Source: Nothopassalora personata (Eukaryota; Ascomycota; Dothideomycetes; Mycosphaerellales; Mycosphaerellaceae). From it: a stretch of DNA of 64,000 nucleotides. A program made the translations under genes and the position numbers. Position 1 is the first letter of the stretch. Each line of letters begins with the position of its first letter. Shown one piece after another: positions 18,919-29,935 of the stretch. The notes beneath the pieces were generated by a model, which saw only the letters and a program-made list of their open reading frames with translations, was not told the DNA's origin and did no database searches. Location: contig CM066292.1 of assembly GCA_033816765.1 (NCBI GenBank), positions 2,356,001 through 2,420,000 on the forward strand. The letters are read 5' to 3'.

Positions 18919-20702
18919 AAGTGCGGTGTTGCGAAGCTGTGCACTTCGCCGGCGATCGAATTGAACAGTCCTGTATTTGTGCAGAATAAAATGGGCAGGT
19001 TGTTTCAGCTGCTGAACAAGGAAGTTACGAAGTGAATATGAATATTAAGGCCGCCACAACGGGCGTCAACTCCGCCACATGCAGGGCGCCGCGAAAAAGT
19101 CGCTGCCTGAGGTAGCTCGTCCAAGCTTGGTGGCGAGGATGAGTCAACTCGGAGGCCTCGCACGAGAGGTCGACCAATCCGAAGATTGGGATTGTTCAAT
19201 AGTATAATTCCTGCAGCGTACGATCAGACTCTTCATAGAGGCCATGCTGACGCCTTTCACCGATTCCCCATCGACGCCCTTTCTATAAGGTTTGAGCTAT
19301 AGCTCTGACGGCGCTGCAGTCGAAGGACCACTAAGCGAGGCAGCGATTGGCTGCAATGTGCATGAGAGTGACAGTCGACCCAAGGACTTGACGCAGCACC
19401 CTGCCACGACCCTGGAAAAGGATGCGAGGTCTTGAGCATATGCACGCACGGCAATATAGAGCCGCAAGCGATCCTTTGAGGCCACGTGCGAGACTCTTGC
19501 ATGCATAATGCACCTTGTCGAATTTTAATGTTGTACCATGGAAGACTGCTAGACAGATAATTATATGCACAATGCATTGTGAGGACTGTCGTGCGATGAA
19601 CACGACGACGTTCATCAGCTAGAGTCGACATTCTTAATAAACGGCTTGAGTCTGGCGTAAGAGCGTCACTGTATGGACTGGATCTCTTCGTCGAGGTCTC
19701 AAACAACGCTGTTGCCTAGGCCTCTCGTCGTACCAGAGCAATGCGCGGAGGATCACAAATGTCTGAGATACGGGCACGTCGCTACACTCTCTGCGACTGC
19801 CACGACTTGGTCTGGCCAGACACTATGTTGATACGCTGCTGCCTAGATGTGGCATCAGCAATTTATTCAATACGGCCATACGATCAGCGCGTCCATAACC
19901 TCTTCGCCAAAACGCCAAGCTTATTCCATGAAAGGCCTCTCGAGTGCCTGAGTTGTATGCAGATACTCGAGCTGCATCGTCAGTACGTCGCGCTTTTTCA
20001 AATCGCCCCTGGACGCCTCCGCGCTCATTCGATAGCTAATGGAATCTGTTACTTGTCCGCGGCCCTCATCAGAAGCTCAGTTGCTTCCACTTCCTCGAGA
20101 GCCGAGTCTCGCCTCGAAGCGCTTGACTATTTATCGATTCCACAAGCCGTCGCGTCAGAAACGATACCACGTGGGCGCAGTTGAATTCGAAGATGGCTAG
20201 CGAATGCTCAAAGCTGGCGATGAGCGATGATGAGGTCCGCCAAAGGAGAGCCAGCCGCATTGTTTCCAATCAGGAAAAGACAAAGGTGATCAGGAGAAAC
20301 ATGGTAGTGTGGTTGAGCCGATGGAGCGCTGAAGTGATGCTACTGCGCATTCCAGTGGGTCTCGTGGGTGAAGATCGAGGCTGACAGGAAGGCATCTCTG
20401 TGGAGATTGACGTTACGGCTTGAGCTTGGTATTTACTGGATAGGCGCGTGGTCTCGAGCAATATGTACAGAACCTAGCCATGACGAGGCATGTCACTGAG
20501 CCACAATCTGGATGGAAATGGTCGCATTGTAAAGTTGGCCCTGCCGCCCGTGATCACCACATACCAATGAAGCAAGTCATCGTAAAGTAGCTATTCGCCC
20601 AGTTGTGATGCATTCAAAAGGCGATGTCCATGGTATGTATGTCAAATAGATTGCTTGGCTAGGACAAGTGGTTCTGCCTCGTACTCGCGGAGATGAAGGA
20701 CA
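18919..20702. other. No confident gene
   Basis: A plus-strand ORF at 19741-20184 (147 codons) and a minus-strand ORF at 19257-19706 (149 codons) are the longest; neither shows a domain or motif I recognise. The region runs up to the left end of the DNA transposon at 20703 and keeps normal, un-RIPed composition. Confidence 0.35.
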
Positions 20703-20740
20703 GTGGCCTAGGCTTACAAAACCGGCAAATACCCGCATTC
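20703..20740 (+). repeat. Left terminal inverted repeat of the DNA transposon
   Basis: Pairs with 25929-25966 over 38 bp, 36 matching. The inner part contains ACCGGCAAATACCC, a 14-mer that recurs near 55001-55017 in inverse orientation. Confidence 0.85.
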
Positions 20741-20838
20741 AAAATTCGCAATCTTCAATCCTCATTATTATAGACTCGCTATTTGTCTTATAGACTCGCT
20801 ATTTGTCTAACAGCACACTCGCTACATTGCTTTATATA

Positions 20839-22200
20839 ATGCCACGTCCAGCGATCGATCTAGAGCCCTTTCGCATCGATATCGAGCTATAGACTGCCGC
20901 TAAATTCACATAGACAGCTATTCGAGACAACCTCTTCAATCTCTACGGTGTTCGAATTAGCGAACGGACCCTCCGCTAGCGACTCGTAGAGTAGCGAGGG
21001 ACTCGCGAGGATAATTAGGCTTATAATTAGGCTCGCTAGGCCGAGCTACGCTAGCGAGTCGAGGAACTATTCTAGAAATATAGCCTCGACGATAGCGAGT
21101 CTTATGCTATCCTCCGCCTTGATAGACTCGACCTTACCCTTCGTTAGTATTAAGAGCTACGAAGAGGTATTGGATTAAAGCGTAGTCTTAGTAAAGAATA
21201 AGCTCTAGCTATAGAGCCTAAGATATAGCGAGTCCTTTAGGAAGTTATAAGCAGTAGCTATTAGCAAGACTAGGGCTATCGTAAGCTAGTAAGAGAGCTA
21301 CGTAAGAGTCATTATATTATTAGACGGTAGGATAGACTCGGTGTCTATAGACTCGTAGACTAGACTCGCTAACTTTATTAGCGACCGTATTAGGACACTC
21401 GCTCGTACGATTAACCCTATCCCTTTTGTCTCTCGTAATTCTATAATACGAGACCCTATAACACCGCGGTATACGAGGCTAAAAGTAGAAGGTCCTAACG
21501 ACGTCTAGTTAATCGATGCCTTTCTAAAATACGAGCGCTTTAAGATATAGATCTACGCTTGTATTAACGTCTATGCTCGGCGGGTTATCTAGTACTACAT
21601 AGGGCCTATAGCGAAGACGAAGTTCTCTATATTTGCTTAATACGTTAGAGTAATATATTACGGTAGTAGGGTACTAAATCGCGTACGATCTAATTAGGGC
21701 GTTAAGACGCCTATACTAGCCAATGCCTATCTACGAGTCCGAGAGCGACTCGCTAGCAATCTACTTACGTTTGATAAGGCCTTCTAGTACACCTTAAGCA
21801 AGGGCAATTAAACTATAAAACACTAGTAGGGCGAGGGTGCTAAGGCTACATTTAATTGCTAGAGAGACCTCTTTAATTAGTATATTATAATAGGACTCTT
21901 TAAGGAAGCATTAGCCGTAGATAGGATAGCATTCGCTACTATCTATATTCTAATCCTTCGAAGTGTTGTATTATCGTTCGTTAACGAGTAGAACCGCTAT
22001 CGTATCCGTCGTTATAACCTAGAATCGTATATAAACGGCATACCAAATATCCTATATGACTACCTAGAGTTAAAAGGAGCACAACTATATAGGCATCTAC
22101 TTAACCCTAAGGACGAGGAGCTTCGCTAGTAGAAGGAGCGAGTCGATTAGTACGGTACGTTAATCCGGGGTGTCTATAGTAGCGAGTCTAGCGCTACTAT
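20839..22200 (+). pseudogene. Transposase with helix-turn-helix and DDE (integrase-fold) core, decayed
   Basis: From the ATG at 20839 a frame encodes a helix-turn-helix-like N-terminus (MPRPAIDLEPFR, later NLFNLYGVRISERTL). The catalytic core lies from about 21370 to 21870 in a frame shifted by one, so an indel or an intron separates them. The core shows the first Asp at 21515-21517 within LIDAFLKYERF, then YACINVYARRV. The second acid falls at 21692-21694 in RSNQG-like context, where Asp has become Asn. The third lies in the segment TIKH followed by two mutated Trp codons and GE, where Glu has become Lys. Such changes fit RIP G-to-A. Many TAG/TAA codons interrupt the frame, so it is dead. 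The end is approximate. Confidence 0.7.
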
Positions 22201-22228
22201 AGCTACGAGTCCTAGCTTAGCTAAGGGA

Positions 22229-22305
22229 GGACTCGCTATAGCTTAAGTGCGGACTCGCTACAGCTTAAGTGCGGACTCGCTATAGCTTAAGTGCGGACTC
22301 GCTAC
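22229..22305 (+). repeat. 22-bp tandem repeat, 3.5 copies
   Basis: Unit GGACTCGCTATAGCTTAAGT plus GC, with one C/T difference between copies. It lies inside the DNA transposon. Confidence 0.85.
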
Positions 22306-24165
22306 TACTTCTACTTAACCGAGTCTATAAATCCTATAGCTAATACCTTATAGACCTTACTATATACTTACCGCCTCTAACGCTAGAGTAGGTTAATAAG
22401 AAGCTTACTACTGCTAGCTATCTATTAACACTAGACGGTAGCGAGGCCGGCCCTAGCCTAGGCCCTAAGAAATTGCATGTCTACGCCTATTAGTATCTAC
22501 GAAACGAGACTACGCAATATCTCCGAGGTAGAGGGGGACTCGCTAAGTACATACCGCCTACTTACCTTAACGGATTAGAGCTAACGGAACGAACAATAGA
22601 CTTGTTCGCTTAAGCCGGTAAGCTATTATAGGTTATATAGTAACGAGTCTACGTCCTACGTCCTTTTTCCTACGAGTCTTTTCCTACTACTTCTAACATT
22701 ATATTAGCTCTAACTTAGGACGATCTTTATATACATAAGTTAGTAAAGACTTCTCTAGTTTATAGCGAGGTCTACGGCTATCTACTAAGGTATAGCAAAT
22801 GTAGTATACCTAACCTAGCCTTTATCGAGCCTAGCGAGTCCGTAACGAGTCCGCCTTTACCCTTATTGCCGATTCCTAGTACCGAGACCCCTTCGAAACC
22901 GAACGGCACTACTGGATACGGTCTTTATATATTACTCGTAGCGAGTAGCTATAGTCGGGCTAATAAGGTACTCGCTCGTAATAAGTAGACTTATGTTCGC
23001 TAGCTTAGTAATGCTAGAATTGACCCGTTGTCGAGCGCTGCTTAGGGCCTACGGACTAGTGTTATTAAGGCTCGTAGTATAAGTGTTCCTATCTCGTTAG
23101 TCTAGGGTAAAGCCAAAAAGCTATCTTAACCGCCTAGGGGACCTAGCCTAATAATATCCGTTAAGCTATATAAGGTGCCGTTTACTATTAAACGTAAGGG
23201 GGACCTTAAGACATAGGAGTATTAGCCGCATAAGCTCCTTAGCGCGTGGCAAATTACCGGACGATAGACTCGCTACGAGTCGTCTTTAGCTAAAGTAGTA
23301 GATACGATAACCTAGCTTTATAACCTCGTCTTTTAAGAAGGCGCGGATAAGCTAGGCCTATAGCTTACACGTCCTTATACTATACCGCCCTTCCTCTTCG
23401 TAAAGGCTGCTAAAGATAATGCACCTATTCTTCTAAGTAAATTAAGCCTACGAGAGCGAGATCTCGAGGACATGTTAATACCGTATACTAAGGGTGTCTA
23501 GAACGCGAAGGATAGACGAGAAGTACTAGTTAACGTTACGTATTAGGTTAACTAAGGTCGCGGAGCCTTAAACAATCTATATAGACGAGGAGTAGTAGAG
23601 GACTCGAGTAGTAACGAGTCCTTAGCTAGTCTTAGCGAACTTATAAAGGACGTAGACCGCCGACGCGAGCGTAAGCTTAAGGACTAGCGAGCGAGTATAG
23701 CAGCGAGTGCTATAGTACGTCTAGCGGATTAGGGCATTGCTCGCTAGGCTACTATAGCGAGTTAGGCTACTTCTCGTTTAGCGAGTGTAGTAAGCTAGAG
23801 CGAGAAGCGTCTAGCGAGTCGTAGCTTACCGCATCGACATGCTATAACTCTAATCGCCGAGTCTCTAGAGTATATTAATCTTACAGCTAGCAGCCCTTAA
23901 TCCTCTTCGTCTTCGTCTCCGTAGCTAACGGGGTTTAGAGCCCCCTCTCGATAGTAGAATTTAGTATTTATAGGGAAAGGTTTAGGCAATAAGCTAGTAA
24001 GTACGTTAGCTAGCGAAGCATTGGTTAAGAAGGTAAAGGAAGAGCGTACGAGTCTAGCTACGAGTTAAATTGGAGAGATTAAGAAGGAGTCCTTAAGCGA
24101 GACTATAGTAGCGACTAGTGCCTTAAGCGAGTCTATAGTAGCAACTAGTGCTTCGATAATTACAT

Positions 24166-24253
24166 AGCTAGACTCGTAGCTAGACTCGTAGCTAGACTCG
24201 TAGCTAGACTCGTAGCTAGACTCGTAGCTAGACTCGTAGCTAGACTCGCAGCT
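24166..24253 (+). repeat. 12-bp tandem repeat, about 7 copies
   Basis: Unit TAGCTAGACTCG repeated in perfect register, ending with one CGCAGC variant. Inside the DNA transposon and built from the same GACTCG core that is scattered through the element. Confidence 0.85.
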
Positions 24254-25127
24254 ATTGCTTTAGAGTCTACCTAACGACAACTAGCGTGTAAAGGCACCGA
24301 GAAATAGGCTTGTTATCGAGCTATCTACGAGGCAGCTAAGACCGAAAAAGTAGAGGGAAGTATAGACTCGTAGTACATAGATAGGAGGTAGACTGCTTAA
24401 TATTATATTATTACTAAGAGCGAAATTTAGCGACTGACTCGCTACCTAGTAGACCGCTAATAAATTCAATTAAGCGGCTAATAGTACCCTACAATTGCTA
24501 AATATGATTCTCCGCCGCGGCTAAGCGAGTCGATGTATTATTAGTAGGGCGAGTACTAGACTCGCTAGCCTCGCTAGAAGTAGTTAAAACACCCTCGACA
24601 GCCTTAAATAAACCATTGCTAGACTCGTTAGACTCGCTAGGCTCCTTAACTAACTTGCGAGAGTTGTAGCGAGCCTTCGCGTAACGCTTATAATACGCGT
24701 AAGTCTTGTTAGCATTAGTAGTAAAGACTATATAGCGTACACTAGCTCTCTTATACGTATCGCAGTCCGTCTAAGCCGGCTCACCTATTAATACGAGTTA
24801 GTATATATAGTATAGCGAGTCTACTATAAGACACATACCCTCTTTAGTCTCTATAATACGGCTAGCCTAGTCGAACTTACGCAAATTATTCTTCGTAACC
24901 TTTATACTGCCCTTATCTATCTTCTACGAGTCTCCTAGCTATTGTGCCTATGTCGACTCGCTCACGTAGTAGAAATCGTCGGTATCGGCGGTACGAGGGC
25001 GGCGGTATGCACTATAGGTTTAAACATTAGTCTACCTACGTGCGCCTAACGAGTCGGAATCGCACTTACGCTATCGTAAGCTATAGTAATAACCGCGTTT
25101 ATAAGGGTGAGCGCGGATTGGGTGTAC

Positions 25128-25162
25128 TGTCGCTGTCGCTGTCGCTGTCGTTGTCGTTGTTC
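25128..25162 (+). repeat. GTCGCT hexanucleotide microsatellite
   Basis: About four GTCGCT units followed by GTCGTT units, inside the right part of the DNA transposon. Confidence 0.75.
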
Positions 25163-25311
25163 TAAGGCTAATATCGCTAAGTGAGTCGTCTATAGTTAGA
25201 TTTATATATGTCGATAAGTATAGAGTCGAAGAAATAGTAACAGCAGTAGAAGTTGATATACCCGCCGCTATAATATAACAATAGCAAGTGAGGTGAGCTC
25301 CTCAATACTTA

Positions 25312-25720
25312 TGTTACGGTTCTGATCTGGGGCTGAAGGAAGCTAACCAATCAGACCTCCACAATTGGTGGGCGCTTCCGCCCGAGAAGTGCTCTCTCAC
25401 CCGCAGGAATAAAACCAAGGAACCGAGAGAGCAACTGAAGTGATCTCCTTGATCTCGTTGATCTCGGTGATCTCGAGAGAGCATGGAGAGCATGGAGAGC
25501 ACGGAGAGCAAACGCTCTATCTCCTTTGTATTTAGGAACGCTAGAAACCCTTATGGTTCTGATGCGTTCAACTCATGTTACTATCTCACTGATTGGAATA
25601 CAACTCTTATTCCTATCATTTATCTTCGCTCAGCTTGCTTCAGCCTCTCCAAAGAATAATACCGCCACGTGACTTGACTTATCTCTCTTTTGAGACTAGC
25701 CCTGGAACGAGACAATAACA
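25312..25720 (+). mobile_element. Solo Gypsy LTR (family A) with 5-bp target duplication
   Basis: 409 bp, TGTTACGG...AATAACA, with ACTTA on both sides (25307-25311 and 25721-25725). It matches the LTR at 1780-2185 in reverse and has far fewer RIP-type changes, so it is the best model of the family. No internal region remains: LTR-LTR recombination has removed it. It is nested in the DNA transposon and is younger than that element's insertion. Confidence 0.92.
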
Positions 25721-25928
25721 ACTTACTGTCTACTATTATTAAGGAGCCTAACTTACCTACGCAGTAGGAGGAAGCGACAATACCGCCGCGACTCGCTACG
25801 ATTATAGGCGACAATAGCGAGTCGTAGCAGTATTGTTATGCGACAATGGCGAGTCGCAGCAGTTGGCGAGTCGCAGCAGTATTGTTGATGGTTGTTGAGG
25901 AAGAGCGAGTGCAGCGAGTGAGGATTTC

Positions 25929-25966
25929 GAATACGCGTATTTGCCGGTTTTGTAAGCCTAGGCCAC
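25929..25966 (-). repeat. Right terminal inverted repeat of the DNA transposon
   Basis: Reverse complement of 20703-20740 with two mismatches. The base after it (25967) begins normal, non-RIPed promoter sequence of PET127. Confidence 0.85.
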
Positions 25967-26108
25967 CGCCGAAGCCGAGGTTCCTGGGCTTTGGTCGATC
26001 CGGCGCCGGTGCCTGAGTGACGCGCTCATGTCGAGAACTTCTTCAAAGTGGTCGAGAGGGACGTGGCGACTCCGACTTTCACATTGCACTGTAACACGCA
26101 CGACCCCA

Positions 26109-29100
26109 ATGCTGGCCACCGTCTCCCACTCGCCAGTATGGAGAAGCTCAGGCTTCGTCTGTGTCGCGTGTCGACGGCAGCAGCAGCAGCGACGATGGAA
26201 CAGCCAAGTCCATCACACGAGCACCGCCGCCAGCAGCGATTCCTGGTTCGACACATTGAACGACATCAGCGATAACTTTGGCACGCCGCCCCCCAAACCG
26301 AAAGCGAAAGCTCAGCCTGAACGTCAGACCAAAGCCAATGCGCCCAAGACCGCAAAGCCAGAACGAGATGACCACTTCAATCGTCTCAAGCAGTCGCTAG
26401 CGGCCAAAGTGGTGTCTTCGCCAGGCACACGACCACAGTCAATCCATTCGCTCCGGCAGTTATTGCATCAGAGCACGGCCGCTGTGCCCAAATCACACCA
26501 AGCCAAACGGAAGCAGCGGAGAGCATTGGGAGAAAGGGCGAGAAAGGTAACGACCAACAGCGGCAAGCCTGGCACGCTTTTGCCAGACGATCTGTTGGGT
26601 TTGCTGAAAAGGGAACAAGAAGAGAAAGCTGCCGAGGATGACGAACGACTGTCACGGACGACGGAGACTCTGGGCTTTTTGGAGAAACAGGAGCAAGAAG
26701 AGGATGTGGATAGTCTTGCAGCAGTTGAAGCACATGATACAGAGCCAAGGCTCTTTCCAGCCTTGAAAGAGCAAGCAGGCATCAGATCGTTTCGCCCTAG
26801 CCCTGCCGTGGGCGATATCGCCATCCCTCAAGAGACGACTTCTCAAACGCAGAAACAATCCAAGGCTGCAGCAAGTAAGGATGAGCATACCAAAGGTCTG
26901 AATACATACAATGCCAAGACTTCCCCGGCTGCAAGCGGTCTACGAGGCCCACTATCACAAGAGTCACAACCTCGAAGTCTTGCAGCGCGATGGAGGCAAC
27001 AGCAGGAACAGTTCGGTCAATCTGGGATACAGAAGAAGGCATCGGGACAGGGTGCTTTAGGAGTCTCATTCGACTTGTTGCGCAGTGCAGACAAGGTATC
27101 CGATGACACTTCAGCCACCTCGAAGACGAACTCGACTCCCTTTGGCTTGGGCGTTGCGGCAGACCGTAGCCTTGGGTCTGGCGGCACAACGGTGGAAGCT
27201 GGTCAAGATAGTGCAGTCCCATCGGCAGTCCAGAGCAAGGGAAGTAGAAAGCAAAAAGGCAAACTGAACGACGTGACTAGTTTGCTGGTGTCCCGCCAGG
27301 CGAAAACCCACAACGTTAAAGCAGAAGTGCCGGCAGCTGCTGCGGCGGAGACACAATCTGCACCCGAACCAGAAAATAAAGCGGAGACCACAGCGACAGA
27401 TGCCGTGCACACTGAGGATGGCAATGCGCACGATAGGTTGGCCAATCTGTATCGCGTCTACGACCCATCTCCACCTACGCCGCGGGAAATGAATGTATTA
27501 TTGGGTGGGTCTTGGAGACCAGCTGTGACCATTCGGAGGATGGTGGTGGATGAATCTTTGCCTCCATCAGAGCGCTCAATCGCTGATTTGATCAAGGGTG
27601 GTGGCGCAAAGCAGATTTCTAGCAGCACTCCTCCGGAATCGCCACCGCCTGACGGAGAGTCATCCGGTAAGGCACAAGCCTCGTCGGAGCAGATCACGTC
27701 TCTGGACCCGTCTAAAATCAGCATCAAGCCTCTCGACATTCCACAACCTGATGTGCCATATCTCCAGTATGGCTTGGATCGTGTCTTGTTCAATCCTGGA
27801 GTATATCAACTACAGGATCCGGCTTCTCGCGTCTACAACTTCGATCCATATCTCCAGAACATCATGCCCGTCGCCGACTTTGACTTCAACGCGTTGAAGG
27901 AGTACAAGACTTCTTCGCAAGACGAGGCCTTGTCAGCACTGGCATTAAAGGAAGGCAAGAGATACATCGGATCAACCTCCAGCATGACAAGCTCGTTGGC
28001 ACACTTCCACTATCTGCTGTCCAACTTCCGTTTGGTCAACACCGCCATGATGAGCCATGAGTTTTCCAAAGCGCAGCCCAAACAAACTTTTACAGATATC
28101 AACAGAGCACCTAGCGCTGTGTTCCTTCGATGGAAGAATGGAACATATGCTATCGATGCCGATAGAGAGTACGACAGCGGCAATGTGCTAATGCTCCTTG
28201 GCAAGTCTATGGAGCTTCTACTCACCGTGTCCAAGAACGATTATGAGCGATACCGCAAGGACGACCCACGACAGGTACCCAATGAATGGAAGACCTCTCC
28301 CGAGGCCTACCAGTACACCTCGATAGGCGACTTCTTGATGCGGTCGCAGCTCGACGCCTACGATCCACGATTGCCTGGGAACGGCACGTTTGATCTCAAG
28401 ACACGAGCTGTAGTGTCCGTTCGCCACTCTGCTGTAGACTATGAGCGCATGACTGGGTACGAGCTTTACAATCTTCAAGGCAAATGGGGCTCGTATGAGA
28501 AGGAATACTACGACATGATCCGCTCAACTATGCTCAAGTACATGCTTCAGGCACGCATGGGTCGCATGAACGGTATCTTCGTCGCCTACCACAATGTCAA
28601 GCGCATCTTTGGCTTCCAATACATTCCGATGCACGAGATGGACCGCGCTCTCCATGGCCAGACAGACAGCTGCCTTGGTGACCAGGAGTTCAAGGCCAGT
28701 CTCGATATCATGAACGAGATCCTCAACAAGGCCACGGCCAAGTTCCCGAACCAGTCGTTGCGCTTCCACTTCGAGACTCGACCAGAGCGCGATGATATGC
28801 CTACTGCGCTGCACGTCTTTGCGGAGCCCATGGCAGATAAGGACATTGATGCCATCCAGAGTTCATCGAAGGAGAAGGTCGCAGCCTTCGAGCGAGACGT
28901 CATGGGCAAGGAAGACGTCCAAGCAGTCGATGAAGATTCCCGGGACGAGCCTCTAGACGTTGCCTCAGGCAATGTAGTTGAGACACCGCCGTCCGCGCCC
29001 ACAACTGATGACGAGGTGGCGACTGAGGTCAACAACGACGAAGTCGCGACTGAGAAACCAATTCCAACGAGCTACTCCACCGAGGGCTCCGCAGACCGTC

Positions 29101-29555
29101 TCTTCCTCGACAGCATCGGCAAACGAGACTCAGACCTCGGGCCCCTCTTCTACGCCACAGTCATCGTTCAATCGAAGGTGGACGGCGAATACATCGAAGG
29201 CGACCGTCCCACAGACCTCAAAAGGGACCAGAAGTGGGAGATCGATTACATCTTGAAAGAGTATGAGATCACTATGCATCAGTGGGCGCTTTATGAGGAT
29301 TGCAAAGCGAGACGGAAGCATGCCTTTTACCATAGCGACGATGAGGCCGATGAAGTGGAAGACAAAGGCCTCCAGAAATACATCGAGTTCCTGCGACAGA
29401 TGTCGGAGAAGAGCGCGGAAATCAGACAAATGGTTGATAGAATGGATGCGGGCAAGGAGGTTGTTAGGGTTGAGAAGCCGCTTGCGAAGGAAAGGGAGGC
29501 GATTGAGAGTCTTGATGACTATATGGCTTGGATGTATGGGAGTAAGAATGTATAG
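26109..29555 (+). CDS. PET127: Mitochondrial RNA-processing protein Pet127
   Basis: A 1148-residue protein of the Pet127 family (PF08634). In yeast Pet127 is a mitochondrial membrane protein needed for 5' processing and turnover of mitochondrial RNAs. From 26109 the protein starts MLATVSHSPVWRSSGFVCVA followed by Gln/Arg, a typical matrix-targeting leader. An in-frame ATG at 26028 would add 27 basic residues. A long low-complexity region follows to about residue 540. The conserved core (about 555-930) includes PYLQYGLDRVLFNPGVYQLQ, FNFDPYL-like, SSMTSSLAHFHYLLSNFR, TFTDINRAPSAVFLRW, YELYNLQGKWGSYEKEYYDM and YHNVKRIFGFQYIPMHEMD. An acidic linker and a helical tail close it. No intron. The DNA transposon ends 142 bp upstream, so the promoter is the transposon or the short stretch beside it. 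Confidence 0.88.
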   Translation: MLATVSHSPVWRSSGFVCVACRRQQQQRRWNSQVHHTSTAASSDSWFDTLNDISDNFGTPPPKPKAKAQPERQTKANAPKTAKPERDDHFNRLKQSLAAKVVSSPGTRPQSIHSLRQLLHQSTAAVPKSHQAKRKQRRALGERARKVTTNSGKPGTLLPDDLLGLLKREQEEKAAEDDERLSRTTETLGFLEKQEQEEDVDSLAAVEAHDTEPRLFPALKEQAGIRSFRPSPAVGDIAIPQETTSQTQKQSKAAASKDEHTKGLNTYNAKTSPAASGLRGPLSQESQPRSLAARWRQQQEQFGQSGIQKKASGQGALGVSFDLLRSADKVSDDTSATSKTNSTPFGLGVAADRSLGSGGTTVEAGQDSAVPSAVQSKGSRKQKGKLNDVTSLLVSRQAKTHNVKAEVPAAAAAETQSAPEPENKAETTATDAVHTEDGNAHDRLANLYRVYDPSPPTPREMNVLLGGSWRPAVTIRRMVVDESLPPSERSIADLIKGGGAKQISSSTPPESPPPDGESSGKAQASSEQITSLDPSKISIKPLDIPQPDVPYLQYGLDRVLFNPGVYQLQDPASRVYNFDPYLQNIMPVADFDFNALKEYKTSSQDEALSALALKEGKRYIGSTSSMTSSLAHFHYLLSNFRLVNTAMMSHEFSKAQPKQTFTDINRAPSAVFLRWKNGTYAIDADREYDSGNVLMLLGKSMELLLTVSKNDYERYRKDDPRQVPNEWKTSPEAYQYTSIGDFLMRSQLDAYDPRLPGNGTFDLKTRAVVSVRHSAVDYERMTGYELYNLQGKWGSYEKEYYDMIRSTMLKYMLQARMGRMNGIFVAYHNVKRIFGFQYIPMHEMDRALHGQTDSCLGDQEFKASLDIMNEILNKATAKFPNQSLRFHFETRPERDDMPTALHVFAEPMADKDIDAIQSSSKEKVAAFERDVMGKEDVQAVDEDSRDEPLDVASGNVVETPPSAPTTDDEVATEVNNDEVATEKPIPTSYSTEGSADRLFLDSIGKRDSDLGPLFYATVIVQSKVDGEYIEGDRPTDLKRDQKWEIDYILKEYEITMHQWALYEDCKARRKHAFYHSDDEADEVEDKGLQKYIEFLRQMSEKSAEIRQMVDRMDAGKEVVRVEKPLAKEREAIESLDDYMAWMYGSKNV

Positions 29556-29935
29556 TGGGACGAAGCATGCATGAGAGGTGTTGTGTGAGACGAACATTGT
29601 AGTATATGCGTTGAAGGGGTTAAGATGGCTCTTGTTTCGACGTCAGCGTATTGCATAGAGACTCTCCCAGCCATGATTTCTGCTTTGCTTCATGTCACTG
29701 GCCGATCAATCAACTCCAGCATCTAACCACGTGCCTCAGATAGCGGCAAGGATTGTGAATGACGTGACAGGCTGCAGGGTCCTGTGCTCGCTCTCACATA
29801 CCAAAAAGTCCCCTCCACCACCGCGGTTACAAAATTCCATTCTTACTCTCAATGCTCGCGCGATTCCGACCTCTACAACCTCTGTCACACTAAACCACCA
29901 TCAACAGACACCTCACAACCACCACAACCCTCAAG

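Larger units (their letters stand above)
20703..25966 (+). mobile_element. DNA transposon with 38-bp terminal inverted repeats (RIP-degraded)
   Basis: The ends are inverted repeats: GTGGCCTAGGCTTACAAAAC on the left and its reverse complement on the right, 30 bp perfect then 6 of 8 matching. I find no clear target-site duplication. Inside, CA and TG are nearly absent and CG is retained, as after RIP. The plus strand carries a decayed transposase (from 20839). Two tandem arrays and dozens of scattered copies of GACTCGCTA/TAGCGAGTC are present. A 409-bp solo LTR plus its duplication was inserted later, so the original element was about 4.85 kb. The superfamily is not assigned. The right end lies 142 bp before the PET127 start. 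Confidence 0.82.
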
